In this document: piece after piece, positions 36,982 through 45,809 of the stretch
Layout: each line of letters starts with the position of its first letter
How positions within the stretch are numbered: position 1 is the stretch's first letter
Assembly (NCBI RefSeq): GCF_900106065.1
Contig: NZ_LT629796.1
Coordinates: 1,240,001 to 1,304,000 of the forward strand
DNA length: 64,000 nt
Source: Pseudomonas mandelii
GTDB lineage: Bacteria > Pseudomonadota > Gammaproteobacteria > Pseudomonadales > Pseudomonadaceae
Direction of reading: 5' to 3'
Position numbers and translations under genes: made by a program
Notes under the pieces: generated by a model
What the model was told of the DNA's origin: nothing
The model's database searches: none
What the model saw: only the letters and a program-made list of their open reading frames with translations

Positions 36982-37543
36982 CCTGCTCATCAATAGAAGG
37001 CGAAACTGGCGCAGGGGCCTTGCTCACCACAACCATGGCCGGGCGCAGCAGACGACCGTTGAGCTGATACCCTTTCTGGAACACCTTGAGCACGCTGTTC
37101 GGCTCAACGTCGGCGCTTTCCTGCATGGCCATTGCCTGGTGCTGAACGGCATTGAACGGCTCGCCATGCGGATCGATCACTTCCAACTGATAACGCTTCA
37201 GGGTGTCCTGGAACATTTTCAGGGTCAGCTCGATGCCTTCGCGCATTGGGCGGATGCTTTCGTCATCCGGGTTGGACAACTCCAGGCCACGCTCCAGGCT
37301 GTCGATGATCGGCAACAAATCGCCAGCAAATTTTTCCAGGGCGAATTTGTGCGCTTTTTCTACGTCCTGCTCGGCTCGACGGCGGACGTTCTGCAGATCA
37401 GCCGCTACACGCAAAGCTTGATCATGAGCGCCAGCCAATTGCTCCTCGAGCACTTGTACGCGAGCCGCCAGTTCATCACCCGAATCCGGGGCAGCCTGAT
37501 CGGCGTCTAGATTTTGCGTATCCACTGTCTGTTCGTCAGCCAT
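36977..37543 (-). CDS. grpE: Nucleotide exchange factor GrpE
   Basis: 188 residues. Releases ADP from DnaK. It has a long N-terminal coiled coil ([20 protein letters not shown]) and a C-terminal beta domain with [18 protein letters not shown]. It is first of the grpE-dnaK-dnaJ group and is preceded by a sigma-32 promoter. Confidence 0.97.
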   Translation of the reverse strand: MADEQTVDTQNLDADQAAPDSGDELAARVQVLEEQLAGAHDQALRVAADLQNVRRRAEQDVEKAHKFALEKFAGDLLPIIDSLERGLELSNPDDESIRPMREGIELTLKMFQDTLKRYQLEVIDPHGEPFNAVQHQAMAMQESADVEPNSVLKVFQKGYQLNGRLLRPAMVVVSKAPAPVSPSIDEQA

Positions 37544-37596
37544 AGAATTCTCCTTTCAATAACGTCCGCGAGCTCAACTCGCGCTTCTGCCCCGGT

Positions 37597-37624
37597 ATAT
37601 GGGGCCGCAAAAATCAGCTTCAAG
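37597..37624 (-). promoter_or_regulatory. Sigma-32 heat-shock promoter of grpE
   Basis: On the minus strand: CTTGAAG (37624-37618), 13-base spacer, CCCCATAT (37604-37597), about 55 bases upstream of the grpE start. Same architecture and spacing as the dnaK promoter. Confidence 0.88.
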
Positions 37625-37782
37625 GGGCGGGTTGCGATTAACCCTACAAAAAACGCTGCATTGTGATTACGCGACGACCAGGCATTTCGTCAGACCGAGG
37701 CGATCGAGCACTTCAGGGGCATTGTCAGCCGCAAATAAAACACTGTATAAATAACCAGACCTAAAGCCTGGGAGCGGCCTTT

Positions 37783-39456
37783 ATGCTGGTGCACCTGTCC
37801 GTACATAACTACGCCATCGTTGAACATCTCGATCTCGAGCTCGATCGCGGGATGAGCGTGATAACCGGGGAAACCGGTGCCGGCAAGTCGATCATGCTCG
37901 ACGCCCTCGGCCTGACCCTGGGCGACCGTGCCGACAGCGGCGTAGTCCGTCCCGGCGCCGACAAGGCCGACATCCTTGCAACCTTCGACCTGGTCGACAT
38001 CCCGGAAGCCAGCGCCTGGCTGGCAGAGCGCGACCTGGAAAGCGACGGCCCGTGCATCTTGCGACGGGTCATCACCGCCGAAGGACGCTCTCGTGGCTAT
38101 ATCAACGGCACGCCCTGCCCGCTCGGCGACCTCAAAGCCCTCGGCGAACTGCTGATCGATATCCACAGCCAGCACGAACACCAATCCCTGCTCAAGACCG
38201 ACACTCACCGCCGCTTGCTCGACGAATACGCCGGCGCCACTGATCTTGCCCGCCAGGTGCATCTGGCCGCCCAACGCTGGCGCCAGACTCGCCAGGAGCT
38301 GGAGCGCCTCTCCAATTCCGGCGACGAGCAGCGCGCTCGCCATCAATTGCTCAGCTATCAGCTCGAAGAGCTGGAAAACCTCGGCCTCGGCGAAAACGAG
38401 CTGGAACAACTGGAACAGGAGCACAAGAACCTCACCAACGCAGAAACCCTGCTGGGTATCTGTCGGCAAGTGGTCGAGCAATGCAGCGAAAGTGATTCCG
38501 GGAATGTCCTGAACGCGCTGACCGCCAGCCTCAATCGTCTATCGAGCGTCAATAACTCGATCGGCGCACTGGGTGAAGCCAGCAGCCTGCTGACCAGCGC
38601 ACAGATACAGGTCGAAGAAGCCGTGGGCGAGCTCAACCGCTTTCTCGACAACTTCGACGCCGACCCGGCGCGCCTTCAATACCTGGAAGAACGCCTGGAT
38701 GCGATCTACACCATGGCGCGCAAGCACCGCATCCAGCCGACCGAAGTCGCCGAGATGCAGCAGCGCTTGCTGGATGAAATCGAAACCCTGAACGCCAACG
38801 ATGAATCCATCGAGCGACTGAGCGATGAGCTGGCTTCTTATGCCCGTCATTATCAGGAGAAGGCTCGAGAACTAAGCGACCTGCGCCATCAAGCCTCGAA
38901 CAGCCTGGCCAGCGCCGTGGAACAGGAAATCCAGCGACTGGGCATGCCCGGCGGGCGCTTCACTATCGAATTACGTCCTAACAGCAGCGACGAACTGCTG
39001 CCTAATGGACTGGAGCAGGTCGAGCTGCTGGTCAGCGCCAACCCCGGTCAGCCATTAAAAGCCTTGGCCAAAGTGGCCTCGGGTGGCGAACTGTCACGAA
39101 TCAGCCTGGCTATTCAGGTGATCACCGCACAGACCTCACGTGTGCCGACACTTGTATTCGATGAGGTAGACGTGGGCATCGGAGGCCCCACCGCGGAGAT
39201 CGTTGGCCAACTGCTACGTCGCCTCGGTGAACGCGGACAGGTGCTGACAGTGACCCACTTGCCGCAAGTGGCCGCCCAGGGCCATCAACATCTATTCGTG
39301 CACAAGGTGCGCGGCGAAGAGGCGACCCACACGGCTGTTTCCAAACTGAGCAAGAATGATCGCGTCGAAGAAGTAGCGCGGATGCTGGGTGGCATCGATC
39401 TGACCAAGGAATCCCTGGCTCACGCGAAAAAAATGGTCGTCACCGCAAAAATTTAA
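37783..39456 (+). CDS. recN: DNA repair protein RecN
   Basis: 557 residues. SMC-like ATPase that acts early in double-strand-break repair. Walker A is GETGAGKS near residue 30, followed by two long coiled-coil arms (residues about 150-380). The signature region is ASGGELSRISLAIQ and Walker B TLVFDEVDVGIGG. It is divergent from grpE, as usual in Pseudomonas. I did not identify a clear LexA box. Confidence 0.97.
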   Translation: MLVHLSVHNYAIVEHLDLELDRGMSVITGETGAGKSIMLDALGLTLGDRADSGVVRPGADKADILATFDLVDIPEASAWLAERDLESDGPCILRRVITAEGRSRGYINGTPCPLGDLKALGELLIDIHSQHEHQSLLKTDTHRRLLDEYAGATDLARQVHLAAQRWRQTRQELERLSNSGDEQRARHQLLSYQLEELENLGLGENELEQLEQEHKNLTNAETLLGICRQVVEQCSESDSGNVLNALTASLNRLSSVNNSIGALGEASSLLTSAQIQVEEAVGELNRFLDNFDADPARLQYLEERLDAIYTMARKHRIQPTEVAEMQQRLLDEIETLNANDESIERLSDELASYARHYQEKARELSDLRHQASNSLASAVEQEIQRLGMPGGRFTIELRPNSSDELLPNGLEQVELLVSANPGQPLKALAKVASGGELSRISLAIQVITAQTSRVPTLVFDEVDVGIGGPTAEIVGQLLRRLGERGQVLTVTHLPQVAAQGHQHLFVHKVRGEEATHTAVSKLSKNDRVEEVARMLGGIDLTKESLAHAKKMVVTAKI

Positions 39457-39471
39457 GGACGGCAGAAAGCA

Positions 39472-39523
39472 CGAAGGCGACCCTTGGGTCGCCTTCGCTC
39501 GTTTCGCGAATGTAAAATTCGCG
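39472..39523. terminator. Pair of hairpins between converging recN and fur
   Basis: First stem CGAAGGCGACCC/GGGTCGCCTTCG (39472-39497, 12 bp, TT loop); second stem CGCGAAT/ATTCGCG (39505-39523). Neither has a long T run, but the first is very stable and the position between convergent stops fits a bidirectional terminator. Confidence 0.7.
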
Positions 39524-39531
39524 CGACATGC

Positions 39532-39936
39532 TTACTTTTTCTTGCGCACGTACAGCACCAGATTGTGATCAACCATCTCGAAGCCGTACTTATCGACGAT
39601 GGCTTTCTGCAGACGCTCGATTTCTTCGTCGAAGAATTCGATCACTTCGCTGGTTTCGACGTTGACCATATGGTCGTGATGCTTGCCGTCATCCAGCTCG
39701 AAGACCGCATGGCCTCCGTCGAAGTTGTGCCGCACCACAAGGCCAGCTGCCTCGAACTGAGTCAGTACACGGTAAACCGTGGCCAGACCGACGTCCTCAC
39801 CAGCCTCCATCAGCGCCTTGTAAACATCCTCGGCACTCATGTGGCGTTGCTCGGCGGAATCGAGCATTTGCAGAATTTTGACCCGTGGAAGGGTCACTTT
39901 GAGGCCGGCTTTGCGTAGTTCGCTATTTTCAACCAT
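39532..39936 (-). CDS. fur: Ferric uptake regulator Fur
   Basis: 134 residues. Fe(II)-dependent repressor of iron uptake genes. It has an N-terminal winged helix (LRKAGLKVTLPRVKIL, TVYRVLTQFEAAG) and a C-terminal metal/dimer domain with HHDHMVNVET. It lacks the Cys pair of enteric Fur, as in other Pseudomonas. It is divergent from bamE with a 97-base shared region, the conserved Pseudomonas order. Confidence 0.97.
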   Translation of the reverse strand: MVENSELRKAGLKVTLPRVKILQMLDSAEQRHMSAEDVYKALMEAGEDVGLATVYRVLTQFEAAGLVVRHNFDGGHAVFELDDGKHHDHMVNVETSEVIEFFDEEIERLQKAIVDKYGFEMVDHNLVLYVRKKK

Positions 39937-40033
39937 GGTCAGCTTTCTCGCGATGCTGCTTCGCAGCTTCTCTTAATGCGGGTATGATCGGCGTTTACGT
40001 TGTCCCAGCCAAGATAGTGGAAGTCGCCCACCG

Positions 40034-40561
40034 ATGCAAAACACCAAGCTCTTGCTAACCAGTTTCACCTTTGTGGGACTGCTCGCACTCGCCGGTTGTT
40101 CATTCCCCGGGGTTTACAAAATCGACATCCAGCAGGGCAATGTCGTCACGCAGGACATGATAAACCAGTTACGCCCGGGAATGACCCGTAAGCAAGTACG
40201 GTTTATCATGGGCAACCCCCTGCTGACCGACACGTTCCATGCCGATCGCTGGGATTATCTGTACAGCCTGCAACCGGGTGGCGGTGAACGCCAACAGGAA
40301 CGCATTAGCGTTATCTTCAACCCAAATGACCAACTTGTCAGCCTCTCTGGTGATTTCATGCCAGGCGTGAGCCGCGACGAAGCTATTCTCGGCAAGGACA
40401 GTGGCACAACAGTCACTGCACCAGCAGAAAACGCCGAGAAGCCGAAACCGGAAAAACCGGTCAAGCCAGGCTCGTTGCTGGACCAGATCCAGAAGGACGT
40501 AGACGGTGTAGAAACCGTTCCGGTCCCGACGCCAGAACCGCTGGAAACCTCGCCGCAATAA
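40034..40561 (+). CDS. bamE: Outer membrane protein assembly factor BamE (OmlA/SmpA lipoprotein)
   Basis: 175 residues. Lipoprotein of the BAM complex that inserts beta-barrel proteins. The signal peptide ends in a lipobox LALAGC with the lipidated Cys at residue 22. The SmpA/OmlA fold follows ([28 protein letters not shown]). A Pro/Glu/Lys-rich C-terminal tail is longer than in E. coli, as in Pseudomonas OmlA. A terminator lies 26 bases downstream. Confidence 0.95.
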   Translation: MQNTKLLLTSFTFVGLLALAGCSFPGVYKIDIQQGNVVTQDMINQLRPGMTRKQVRFIMGNPLLTDTFHADRWDYLYSLQPGGGERQQERISVIFNPNDQLVSLSGDFMPGVSRDEAILGKDSGTTVTAPAENAEKPKPEKPVKPGSLLDQIQKDVDGVETVPVPTPEPLETSPQ

Positions 40562-40586
40562 TTTGCGACGCAATAAAATGTATGGT

Positions 40587-40619
40587 CAGCCCATCTCCTG
40601 CAACCTCATGGGCTGTTTT
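40587..40619 (+). terminator. Rho-independent terminator of bamE
   Basis: Stem CAGCCCAT (40587-40594) / ATGGGCTG (40608-40615) followed by TTTT. Confidence 0.85.
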
Positions 40620-41875
40620 CGGTAAAGCTGGCTTGCGCTAATGTATTCGGGCTCGTCGTGAGTGTTGCGTCAACAACGCTCGGCCCTTGATGAGTAGCCG
40701 CTCCCGACTGTCCTGAAAAAACCCTCAGCCTCTAAAGCTGATTTTATTGCCAGGTTCTCAGTCGGGCCGTTTGCCGTTTACTGTCATCAGTCAGTGACGT
40801 CGCAAAAGCCGGTGGTAAAGCTGTACGTTCAAACGTTCGGATGTGGGTCGTACTGGCCGCCTTTGGCCAGTACCGCCCACACGATTCGCGCCAGTTTGTT
40901 CGCCAGCGCGCACGCGACGACATTGGAGTGTCGACGCGTCAGCAGCTCCCGAACCCAAGGCCCAATGGCGTCTTCCCGCTTATCGATATGCTGCATGATG
41001 GATCGCGCGCCCTGCACCAGCAGTTGGCGGATGTGCTTGTCGCCGCGCTTGCTGATCCCCAGAAGCACTGTCTTTCCGCCCGTCGAATATTGCCTCGGCA
41101 CCAGCCCTAGCGAAGCGGCAAAATCGCGTCCACTTCGATAGTTCGACGCATCGCCTACATCGGCCAATACCGCACTGGCGGTGATGGGGCCGATGCCAGG
41201 AATACTCTGCAAACGACTTCCGGCATCGTCTTCTTTCAACTGTTGCTTTAGATCGGACTCGATGTCCTTGATTTCATCATTCAGCAGTTGAATTTGATGA
41301 TGGAGGCGCATCACCACGCCCTTCAGACGCAATGGAACCGGGTGCTGTGCATCGTCCAGCAGCGCCGGCACGCGGTGCAATGCAGTTGCGCCAATGGGCA
41401 GGCTGATGCCGAATTCCAGTAAAAAGCCATGAATCTGGTTGGTCGCGACGGTGCGATGGCCAATCAAGGAATCTCGGACACGATGCAGGGCTGAAAGCGT
41501 TTGCTGCTCTGCGGTTTTGATCGAGCAGAAGCGCATCGCGGGGCGGCTCGCCGCCTCGCAAATCGCTTCGGCATCAATGAAGTCGTTTTTGTTGCCTTTG
41601 ACGAACGGTTTGACGTACTGCGGGGCGATCAGCTTCACCTCGTGGCCCAATGCACCGATCTGTCGAGCCAGCCAGTGGGCGCCGCCGCACGACTCCATCA
41701 CCACCGTGCAGGCCGGTAACTGGGCCAATGTGCTGAGCAATTGGCCGCGGTTGGTTTTCTTGCGCAATACCTGATGACCTTTGGCGTCCTGGCCATGCAG
41801 GTGGAAACTGTGTTTGCCAATGTCGATACCGAGAAGCGTCATCGTGTTCATGAGAGATCCTCCGCCGAAAACGAG
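40620..41875 (-). mobile_element. IS110-family insertion sequence (ends approximate)
   Basis: A single transposase gene with about 210 bases of non-coding DNA downstream of it and little upstream, lying between the bamE terminator and the rnfH end. IS110-family elements lack long terminal inverted repeats and target duplications, so the exact ends cannot be set by eye; the coordinates are bounded by flanking terminators. The long non-coding part on the 3' side is the arrangement of the IS1111 subgroup, whose bridge RNA is encoded there. Confidence 0.6.
40829..41851 (-). CDS. IS110-family DEDD transposase (bridge-RNA type recombinase)
   Basis: 340 residues, apparently full length. The N-terminal RuvC-like DEDD domain shows GIDIGKHSFHLHG (first Asp), VVMESCGGAHW (Glu) and KNDFIDAEAICEA (two Asp). 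After a coiled-coil linker, the C-terminal Tnp domain has QSIPGIGPITASAVLADVG and PRQYSTGGKTVLLG, where a Ser is the expected nucleophile. A GGAGG-type site precedes the ATG. No frameshift or stop is seen, so it may be active. Confidence 0.93.
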   Translation of the reverse strand: MNTMTLLGIDIGKHSFHLHGQDAKGHQVLRKKTNRGQLLSTLAQLPACTVVMESCGGAHWLARQIGALGHEVKLIAPQYVKPFVKGNKNDFIDAEAICEAASRPAMRFCSIKTAEQQTLSALHRVRDSLIGHRTVATNQIHGFLLEFGISLPIGATALHRVPALLDDAQHPVPLRLKGVVMRLHHQIQLLNDEIKDIESDLKQQLKEDDAGSRLQSIPGIGPITASAVLADVGDASNYRSGRDFAASLGLVPRQYSTGGKTVLLGISKRGDKHIRQLLVQGARSIMQHIDKREDAIGPWVRELLTRRHSNVVACALANKLARIVWAVLAKGGQYDPHPNV

Positions 41876-41877
41876 AA

Positions 41878-41907
41878 AAGCCCTGCAAGCGTAAACCTGC
41901 AGGGCTT
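41878..41907. repeat. 10-bp inverted repeat next to the IS110 element
   Basis: AAGCCCTGCA (41878-41887) and TGCAGGGCTT (41898-41907) pair perfectly around a ten-base loop. It lies just upstream of the transposase start, and could be part of the element's end or the chromosomal palindrome it inserted beside. Confidence 0.55.
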
Positions 41908-41931
41908 CTCGGTCAGGCTGACCATCTCATT

Positions 41932-41955
41932 AAACCCGGCATGTCCGGGTTTTTT
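41932..41955 (+). terminator. Terminator between IS110 and rnfH
   Basis: AAACCCGG (41932-41939) and CCGGGTTT (41945-41952) form a perfect stem, followed by T-rich sequence on the plus strand. It probably terminated transcription coming from the bamE side before the IS arrived, and may serve rnfH on the other strand. Confidence 0.75.
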
Positions 41956-41976
41956 ATTGTCTGGCGCTTGGGCGGC

Positions 41977-42291
41977 TTACTGATTCCGGGCCTTGGCCTC
42001 AGCAGCCTTGGCGGCACGCAGCCGACGAATCTCTTTCGGATCTGCCAGCAATGGCCGGTAAATCTCGATGCGATCACCCGCCTGCACAGGACAAGTGTCC
42101 GCATCAGTAATTACTTTACCGAAGATCCCCACCGGGCAATGGGTCAGATCCAGCTCCGCGAAGGTCTCGCCAACGCCTGACGCCAGCAAAGCCGCGCGCA
42201 CCGTCGTTCCCGCTGGCACCGACACTGCGAGAAGCACCTGACGATCAACTGCGGCGTAGACCACCTCGACGTCAACCTTCGACTCAACCAT
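41977..42291 (-). CDS. rnfH: RnfH family ubiquitin-like protein
   Basis: 104 residues. Family UPF0125/RnfH with a beta-grasp fold; role unclear. It starts MVESKVDVEVVYA and includes LTHCPVGIFGKVITDADT and GDRIEIYRPLLADPKE, the signature region. It overlaps the end of ratA by eight bases, the conserved ratA-rnfH pair. The tail is Ala/Lys/Arg-rich. Confidence 0.93.
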   Translation of the reverse strand: MVESKVDVEVVYAAVDRQVLLAVSVPAGTTVRAALLASGVGETFAELDLTHCPVGIFGKVITDADTCPVQAGDRIEIYRPLLADPKEIRRLRAAKAAEAKARNQ

Positions 42292-42718
42292 GCATTTGTT
42301 TGGCGCGCTGGCAAAACGCGTCCACCAACGTGTTTGCGGCCTGATTGAACAGCGGCCCCAAGGTTGCGCGAACAATCGGCCCGGCGTAATCGAAGGACAG
42401 GTCCAGACTGATCTTGCAGGCCTTTTCGCCCAACGGCTTGAACACCCAAATGCCATGCAACTGGGTGAAAGGTCCTTCCTCGAGGTTCATCTCGATTGAA
42501 TGGCCGGGCACTAAAGTGTTTCTGGTAACAAAATGCTGACTCAACCCACCCTTGGCCACGCCCACGCTGGCACGCATGTGCTCGGGAGTGCTTTCCAGCA
42601 CTTCAGCGGTGGAACACCACGGCAGAAATTCCGGGTAACGCGCCACGTCGTTGACCAGGTCATACAGCGCTTGCGCCGGGTAAGGCAGCAGAGCCGAACG
42701 TTGAATGTGTGTCGTCAT
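42284..42718 (-). CDS. ratA: RatA family protein (START/polyketide-cyclase-like)
   Basis: 144 residues. It belongs to the RatA/coenzyme Q-binding COQ10-like family; E. coli RatA was described as a toxin blocking 70S assembly, while a ubiquinone role is also suggested for the family. It starts MTTHIQRSALLPYPAQALYD and has LVNDVARYPEFLPWC, a family hallmark. An earlier in-frame ATG overlaps the transporter gene and is unlikely. Confidence 0.92.
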   Translation of the reverse strand: MTTHIQRSALLPYPAQALYDLVNDVARYPEFLPWCSTAEVLESTPEHMRASVGVAKGGLSQHFVTRNTLVPGHSIEMNLEEGPFTQLHGIWVFKPLGEKACKISLDLSFDYAGPIVRATLGPLFNQAANTLVDAFCQRAKQMHG

Positions 42719-42725
42719 GTCAGCG

Positions 42726-44129
42726 TCACTTCCACAGCTGTGCGGCAAACACTACGAGAATGCCGATGGGCGCCACATAGCGCATCAAGAACAAGGACAG
42801 GGCGAACAGCGCAGGGTTGCGGACCGACAACTCGTCGCGCACCGCTTCACGCCCCATCACCCAGCCCGCAAACACCACGAAACACAAACCACCGAGTGGC
42901 AACATGATCCGCGACGTGAAGAAATCGATCACGCCAAAGAAGTCCAGGCCACCTGCCGCACCCCATTGATAGAGATGGAACATCCCGCCTTCGTTCACGA
43001 AAAATTTGGCTTCCTTCCAGATATTGAAGGAAAACACCGTGCCCAACCCCACGAACCAGCAGATAAAAGCCAGCCAGAAAGTCACCCAGGCGCGACTGAC
43101 TTTCGTACGCTCGACCAGGTAAGCCACCATCGGCTCGAGCAGGGAAATCGCCGAGCTCCAGGCAGCCACCGCGACCAGTACGAAGAACACTACGCCCATC
43201 AACTGGCCGAACGCTACGTTACCGAAGGCGAACGGCAGGCTGACAAACATCAGGCCCGGGCCTTCGCTCGGGTTCAAGCCCGCAGCGAACACAATCGGAA
43301 ACAATGCCAGACCAGCCACCAGGGAAACGAAGGTGTCGAGCAGCGCCACGCCGACCACAGTGCCGGAGATCGACGAATGCTTGGGCATGTAAGCGCCGTA
43401 AATCATGATCGAACCAACGCCCACACTCAGGGAGAAGAACGCGTGCCCCATGGCCGGCAACAAGCCGTCGAGGACTTTTTCCGGGTGGAAGTCGAACATG
43501 AAATGCACGCCTTCCATGAAATGGCCGGTGGTCATGCTGTAGCCCAGCAGCACCAGAATCATCACGAAGAGCAGCGGCATCATGATCCGCAAGCTGCGTT
43601 CAAGCCCGGCGACCACGCCTTTGGCGATGACGACGGCAGACAGCAGCATGAAAATCGTGTGCCAAAGTGTCAGGCGCCACGGATCGGCGATCACATTGCC
43701 AAAGTACGCGCCGACCTGATCGGGCGTTGCTCCCTGGAAGTCGCCACGGCCCATGTCGATGATGTAATCCAGCGACCAGCCGCCGACCACACTATAGAAA
43801 GACAGGATCAGCAACGCCGTGATCATCCCGGCGAATGCGCCCCAGGACCACTTGCCCGAATGCCCCGCCTCCACCGCCAGCACCTTCAAGGCGTTGGCCG
43901 GACTCTGCCGCGCGCGGCGGCCGATCAGGGTTTCGGCCAGCATGACCGGCACACCGATCAGCGCGATACAGGCCAGGAACATCAGCACGAAGGCGCCGCC
44001 CCCGTAGACGCCGACCATGTACGGGAATTTCCAGATACTACCCAGGCCCACGGCCGAACCGGTCGCGGCGAGTATGAAGACCCAGCGGCTAGCCCAACTG
44101 CCGTGGACAGAAACCTTGTCTGTCGACAT
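42726..44129 (-). CDS. Sodium-dependent transporter, NSS (LeuT) family
   Basis: 467 residues with about 11 membrane helices. The TM1 sodium/substrate motif is [17 protein letters not shown], and TM6-like [16 protein letters not shown] is clear. Bacterial NSS proteins of this size carry amino acids with Na+; the substrate here cannot be told. The start is [12 protein letters not shown]; the longer frame is not conserved in type. It ends seven bases before ratA, so they may be co-transcribed. Confidence 0.88.
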   Translation of the reverse strand: MSTDKVSVHGSWASRWVFILAATGSAVGLGSIWKFPYMVGVYGGGAFVLMFLACIALIGVPVMLAETLIGRRARQSPANALKVLAVEAGHSGKWSWGAFAGMITALLILSFYSVVGGWSLDYIIDMGRGDFQGATPDQVGAYFGNVIADPWRLTLWHTIFMLLSAVVIAKGVVAGLERSLRIMMPLLFVMILVLLGYSMTTGHFMEGVHFMFDFHPEKVLDGLLPAMGHAFFSLSVGVGSIMIYGAYMPKHSSISGTVVGVALLDTFVSLVAGLALFPIVFAAGLNPSEGPGLMFVSLPFAFGNVAFGQLMGVVFFVLVAVAAWSSAISLLEPMVAYLVERTKVSRAWVTFWLAFICWFVGLGTVFSFNIWKEAKFFVNEGGMFHLYQWGAAGGLDFFGVIDFFTSRIMLPLGGLCFVVFAGWVMGREAVRDELSVRNPALFALSLFLMRYVAPIGILVVFAAQLWK

Positions 44130-44232
44130 CGTTATCACGCCCAAGCGTTCAAAAAAGAGGCCGCATTGTCCGGGATTCAATCAACCTGCTCAAGCACGTA
44201 GCGATACCGTAGCCGACTCGCGTGCAACTCCC

Positions 44233-44238
44233 TATAAT
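44233..44238 (+). promoter_or_regulatory. Probable -10 box of smpB
   Basis: A perfect TATAAT ten bases before the smpB start codon region. The position 17 bases upstream has only a poor -35 match, so the promoter is tentative; the 5' leader would be very short. Confidence 0.45.
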
Positions 44239-44247
44239 GCCGCCCCT

Positions 44248-44730
44248 ATGGCTAAACAGAAGAAACACCCAACAGGGACCATCGCGCAAAACAAAAAGGC
44301 GCGACACGATTACTTCATCGAGCATAAGTTCGAGGCTGGTCTGGTCCTGGCCGGCTGGGAAGTAAAAAGTCTGCGGGCAAGCAAGCTGCAACTGGTTGAC
44401 AGTTACGTGCTGCTCAAGGATGGCGAAGCCTGGCTGCTCGGCAGCCACATTACGCCGCTGATGACCGCCAGCACCCACGTCATCGCCGATCCGACCCGCA
44501 CCCGCAAGTTGTTGCTCAACCGCCGCGAGCTTGAAAAGCTGGCCGCCGCCGTGCAGCAAAAAGGCTATGCCTGCGTGTGCCTGTCCTGGTACTGGAGCAA
44601 GCACATGGTCAAGTGCGAGATCGCTCTGGGCAAGGGCAAGAAGGAATACGACAAGCGTGATACCGAACGCGAACGCGACGCCGGTCGCGAGTTGCAGCGT
44701 GCGGTGCGCAACAAGGGCAAGGAAGATTAA
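44248..44730 (+). CDS. smpB: SsrA-binding protein SmpB
   Basis: 160 residues. Binds tmRNA and brings it to stalled ribosomes. Core motifs: [40 protein letters not shown] and the basic C-terminal tail [16 protein letters not shown]. Start [10 protein letters not shown]. Its RNA partner ssrA is at 54626, about 10 kb away. Confidence 0.97.
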   Translation: MAKQKKHPTGTIAQNKKARHDYFIEHKFEAGLVLAGWEVKSLRASKLQLVDSYVLLKDGEAWLLGSHITPLMTASTHVIADPTRTRKLLLNRRELEKLAAAVQQKGYACVCLSWYWSKHMVKCEIALGKGKKEYDKRDTERERDAGRELQRAVRNKGKED

Positions 44731-44742
44731 TCTTTCGGTCTG

Positions 44743-44777
44743 ATGATCGTTCCCACGCGGAGCGTGGGAATGATCAT
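44743..44777. repeat. REP palindrome between smpB and lldR
   Basis: ATGATCGTTCCCACGC and GCGTGGGAATGATCAT form a near-perfect 16-bp stem with a three-base loop. This word (GTTCCCACGC...GCGTGGGAA) is a common Pseudomonas extragenic palindrome; here it separates two convergent genes. Confidence 0.85.
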
Positions 44778-44779
44778 GG

Positions 44780-45547
44780 CTACATCCCCTTGCGCCGCTC
44801 CGCCCGGGCCATGCGCTGCACTTCCTGACGCACTTCTTCCAGCACTTCCTGCACATACAAAATATGTCGGCTGGAGACTTCCCGCGCCTGTTCCGCCCGC
44901 CCTTCGATAATCGCCAGGTACAGCTCCCGATGTTGCGTGATCAGCATGTCGCGGGTTTCCGTGCGCTGCTTGTACATGCCGCCAATGTTGGTCACCACGT
45001 TGCGCTTGAGCAGATCGAACAGCCCGCGAATGGTGTGCAGCAACACAGCGTTGTGACTGGCTTCGGCAATCGCCAAATGAAATTTCGCATCCGCCGCGCC
45101 CTCTTCCGCCCGGCTCACCTCATCGTGACGCGTGTAGCAGTCCTGCAATTCATTGAATGCCGCCGTCAGCCGCTCGCGATCGACATCCGTGGCGCGCAGT
45201 GCCGCGTAATAGGCGCAGGACGCCTCCAGCGTATGACGAAACTCCAGCAGATCGCGCTGGGCTTCGGGGTTGCTTTCCAGCAGATGCAACAGTGGATCGC
45301 TGAAGGTTGAACCCAGCGACTCCACCACATAATTGCCGCCGCCCTGGCGACTGACCAACAAGCCTTTGGCCGCCAGTTTCTGAATCGCCTCGCGCAACGA
45401 GGGGCGTGACACGCCGAACTGCTCGGCCAACGCGCGCTCGGCCGGCAAGCGCTCGCCAGACTTCAACGTGCCTTCGAGGATCATCCCCTCGAGTTGCTCG
45501 ACAATATCGTCAGACAAACGGCGCTGACGAATCTGATCAAACCCCAT
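44780..45547 (-). CDS. lldR: GntR/FadR-type transcriptional regulator of lactate genes (LldR-like)
   Basis: 255 residues. N-terminal winged helix (SDDIVEQLEGMILEGTLKSG, QFGVSRPSLREAIQKLAAKG) and C-terminal FCD ligand domain (FRHTLEASCAYYAALRAT, DAKFHLAIAEASHNAVLLH). It is divergent from lldP with a palindromic operator between them. In related bacteria lactate relieves repression by this regulator; that it does so here is inferred from context. Confidence 0.88.
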   Translation of the reverse strand: MGFDQIRQRRLSDDIVEQLEGMILEGTLKSGERLPAERALAEQFGVSRPSLREAIQKLAAKGLLVSRQGGGNYVVESLGSTFSDPLLHLLESNPEAQRDLLEFRHTLEASCAYYAALRATDVDRERLTAAFNELQDCYTRHDEVSRAEEGAADAKFHLAIAEASHNAVLLHTIRGLFDLLKRNVVTNIGGMYKQRTETRDMLITQHRELYLAIIEGRAEQAREVSSRHILYVQEVLEEVRQEVQRMARAERRKGM

Positions 45548-45694
45548 AACTCAATTCTCCACGGTCCCGACGGCTCGCCGGGCCCTCTATTCTGGCCTAT
45601 CGGCGCTGTGCCAGCACCTACCAGACGGCATTTGTTAAAGCGGATCACGCCCACGATTCAGCACTTATTCGACAAAAGTTTTAGGGCGACAAAT

Positions 45695-45724
45695 TGACAC
45701 ACCGCATACAAGGCTTTTACCCTA
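45695..45724 (+). promoter_or_regulatory. Possible lldP promoter
   Basis: A perfect TTGACA at 45695-45700 with a weak -10 (TACCTA) 18 bases downstream. The LldR-type operator follows directly, in a position to block transcription start. Confidence 0.4.
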
Positions 45725-45740
45725 GCCAACAGCGATTGTA

Positions 45741-45757
45741 AATTGGTATTACCAATT
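45741..45757. promoter_or_regulatory. Operator for the LldR-like repressor
   Basis: Perfect inverted repeat AATTGGT-ATT-ACCAATT. The half-site TTGGT/ACCAA is the type bound by PdhR/LldR-like FCD regulators. It lies 52 bases upstream of lldP, between the divergent regulator and permease genes. Confidence 0.8.
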
Positions 45758-45809
45758 ATCCAAGAACGCTGACCAGTGCCTGACCAACAACAATTAGGGG
45801 CCACCCCAT

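Noticed and set aside
42284..42718. RatA-RnfH as a true toxin-antitoxin pair
   Set aside because: The two genes are adjacent and conserved core genes in gamma-proteobacteria; a toxin-antitoxin role for the pair is not established and nothing in the sequence supports it.
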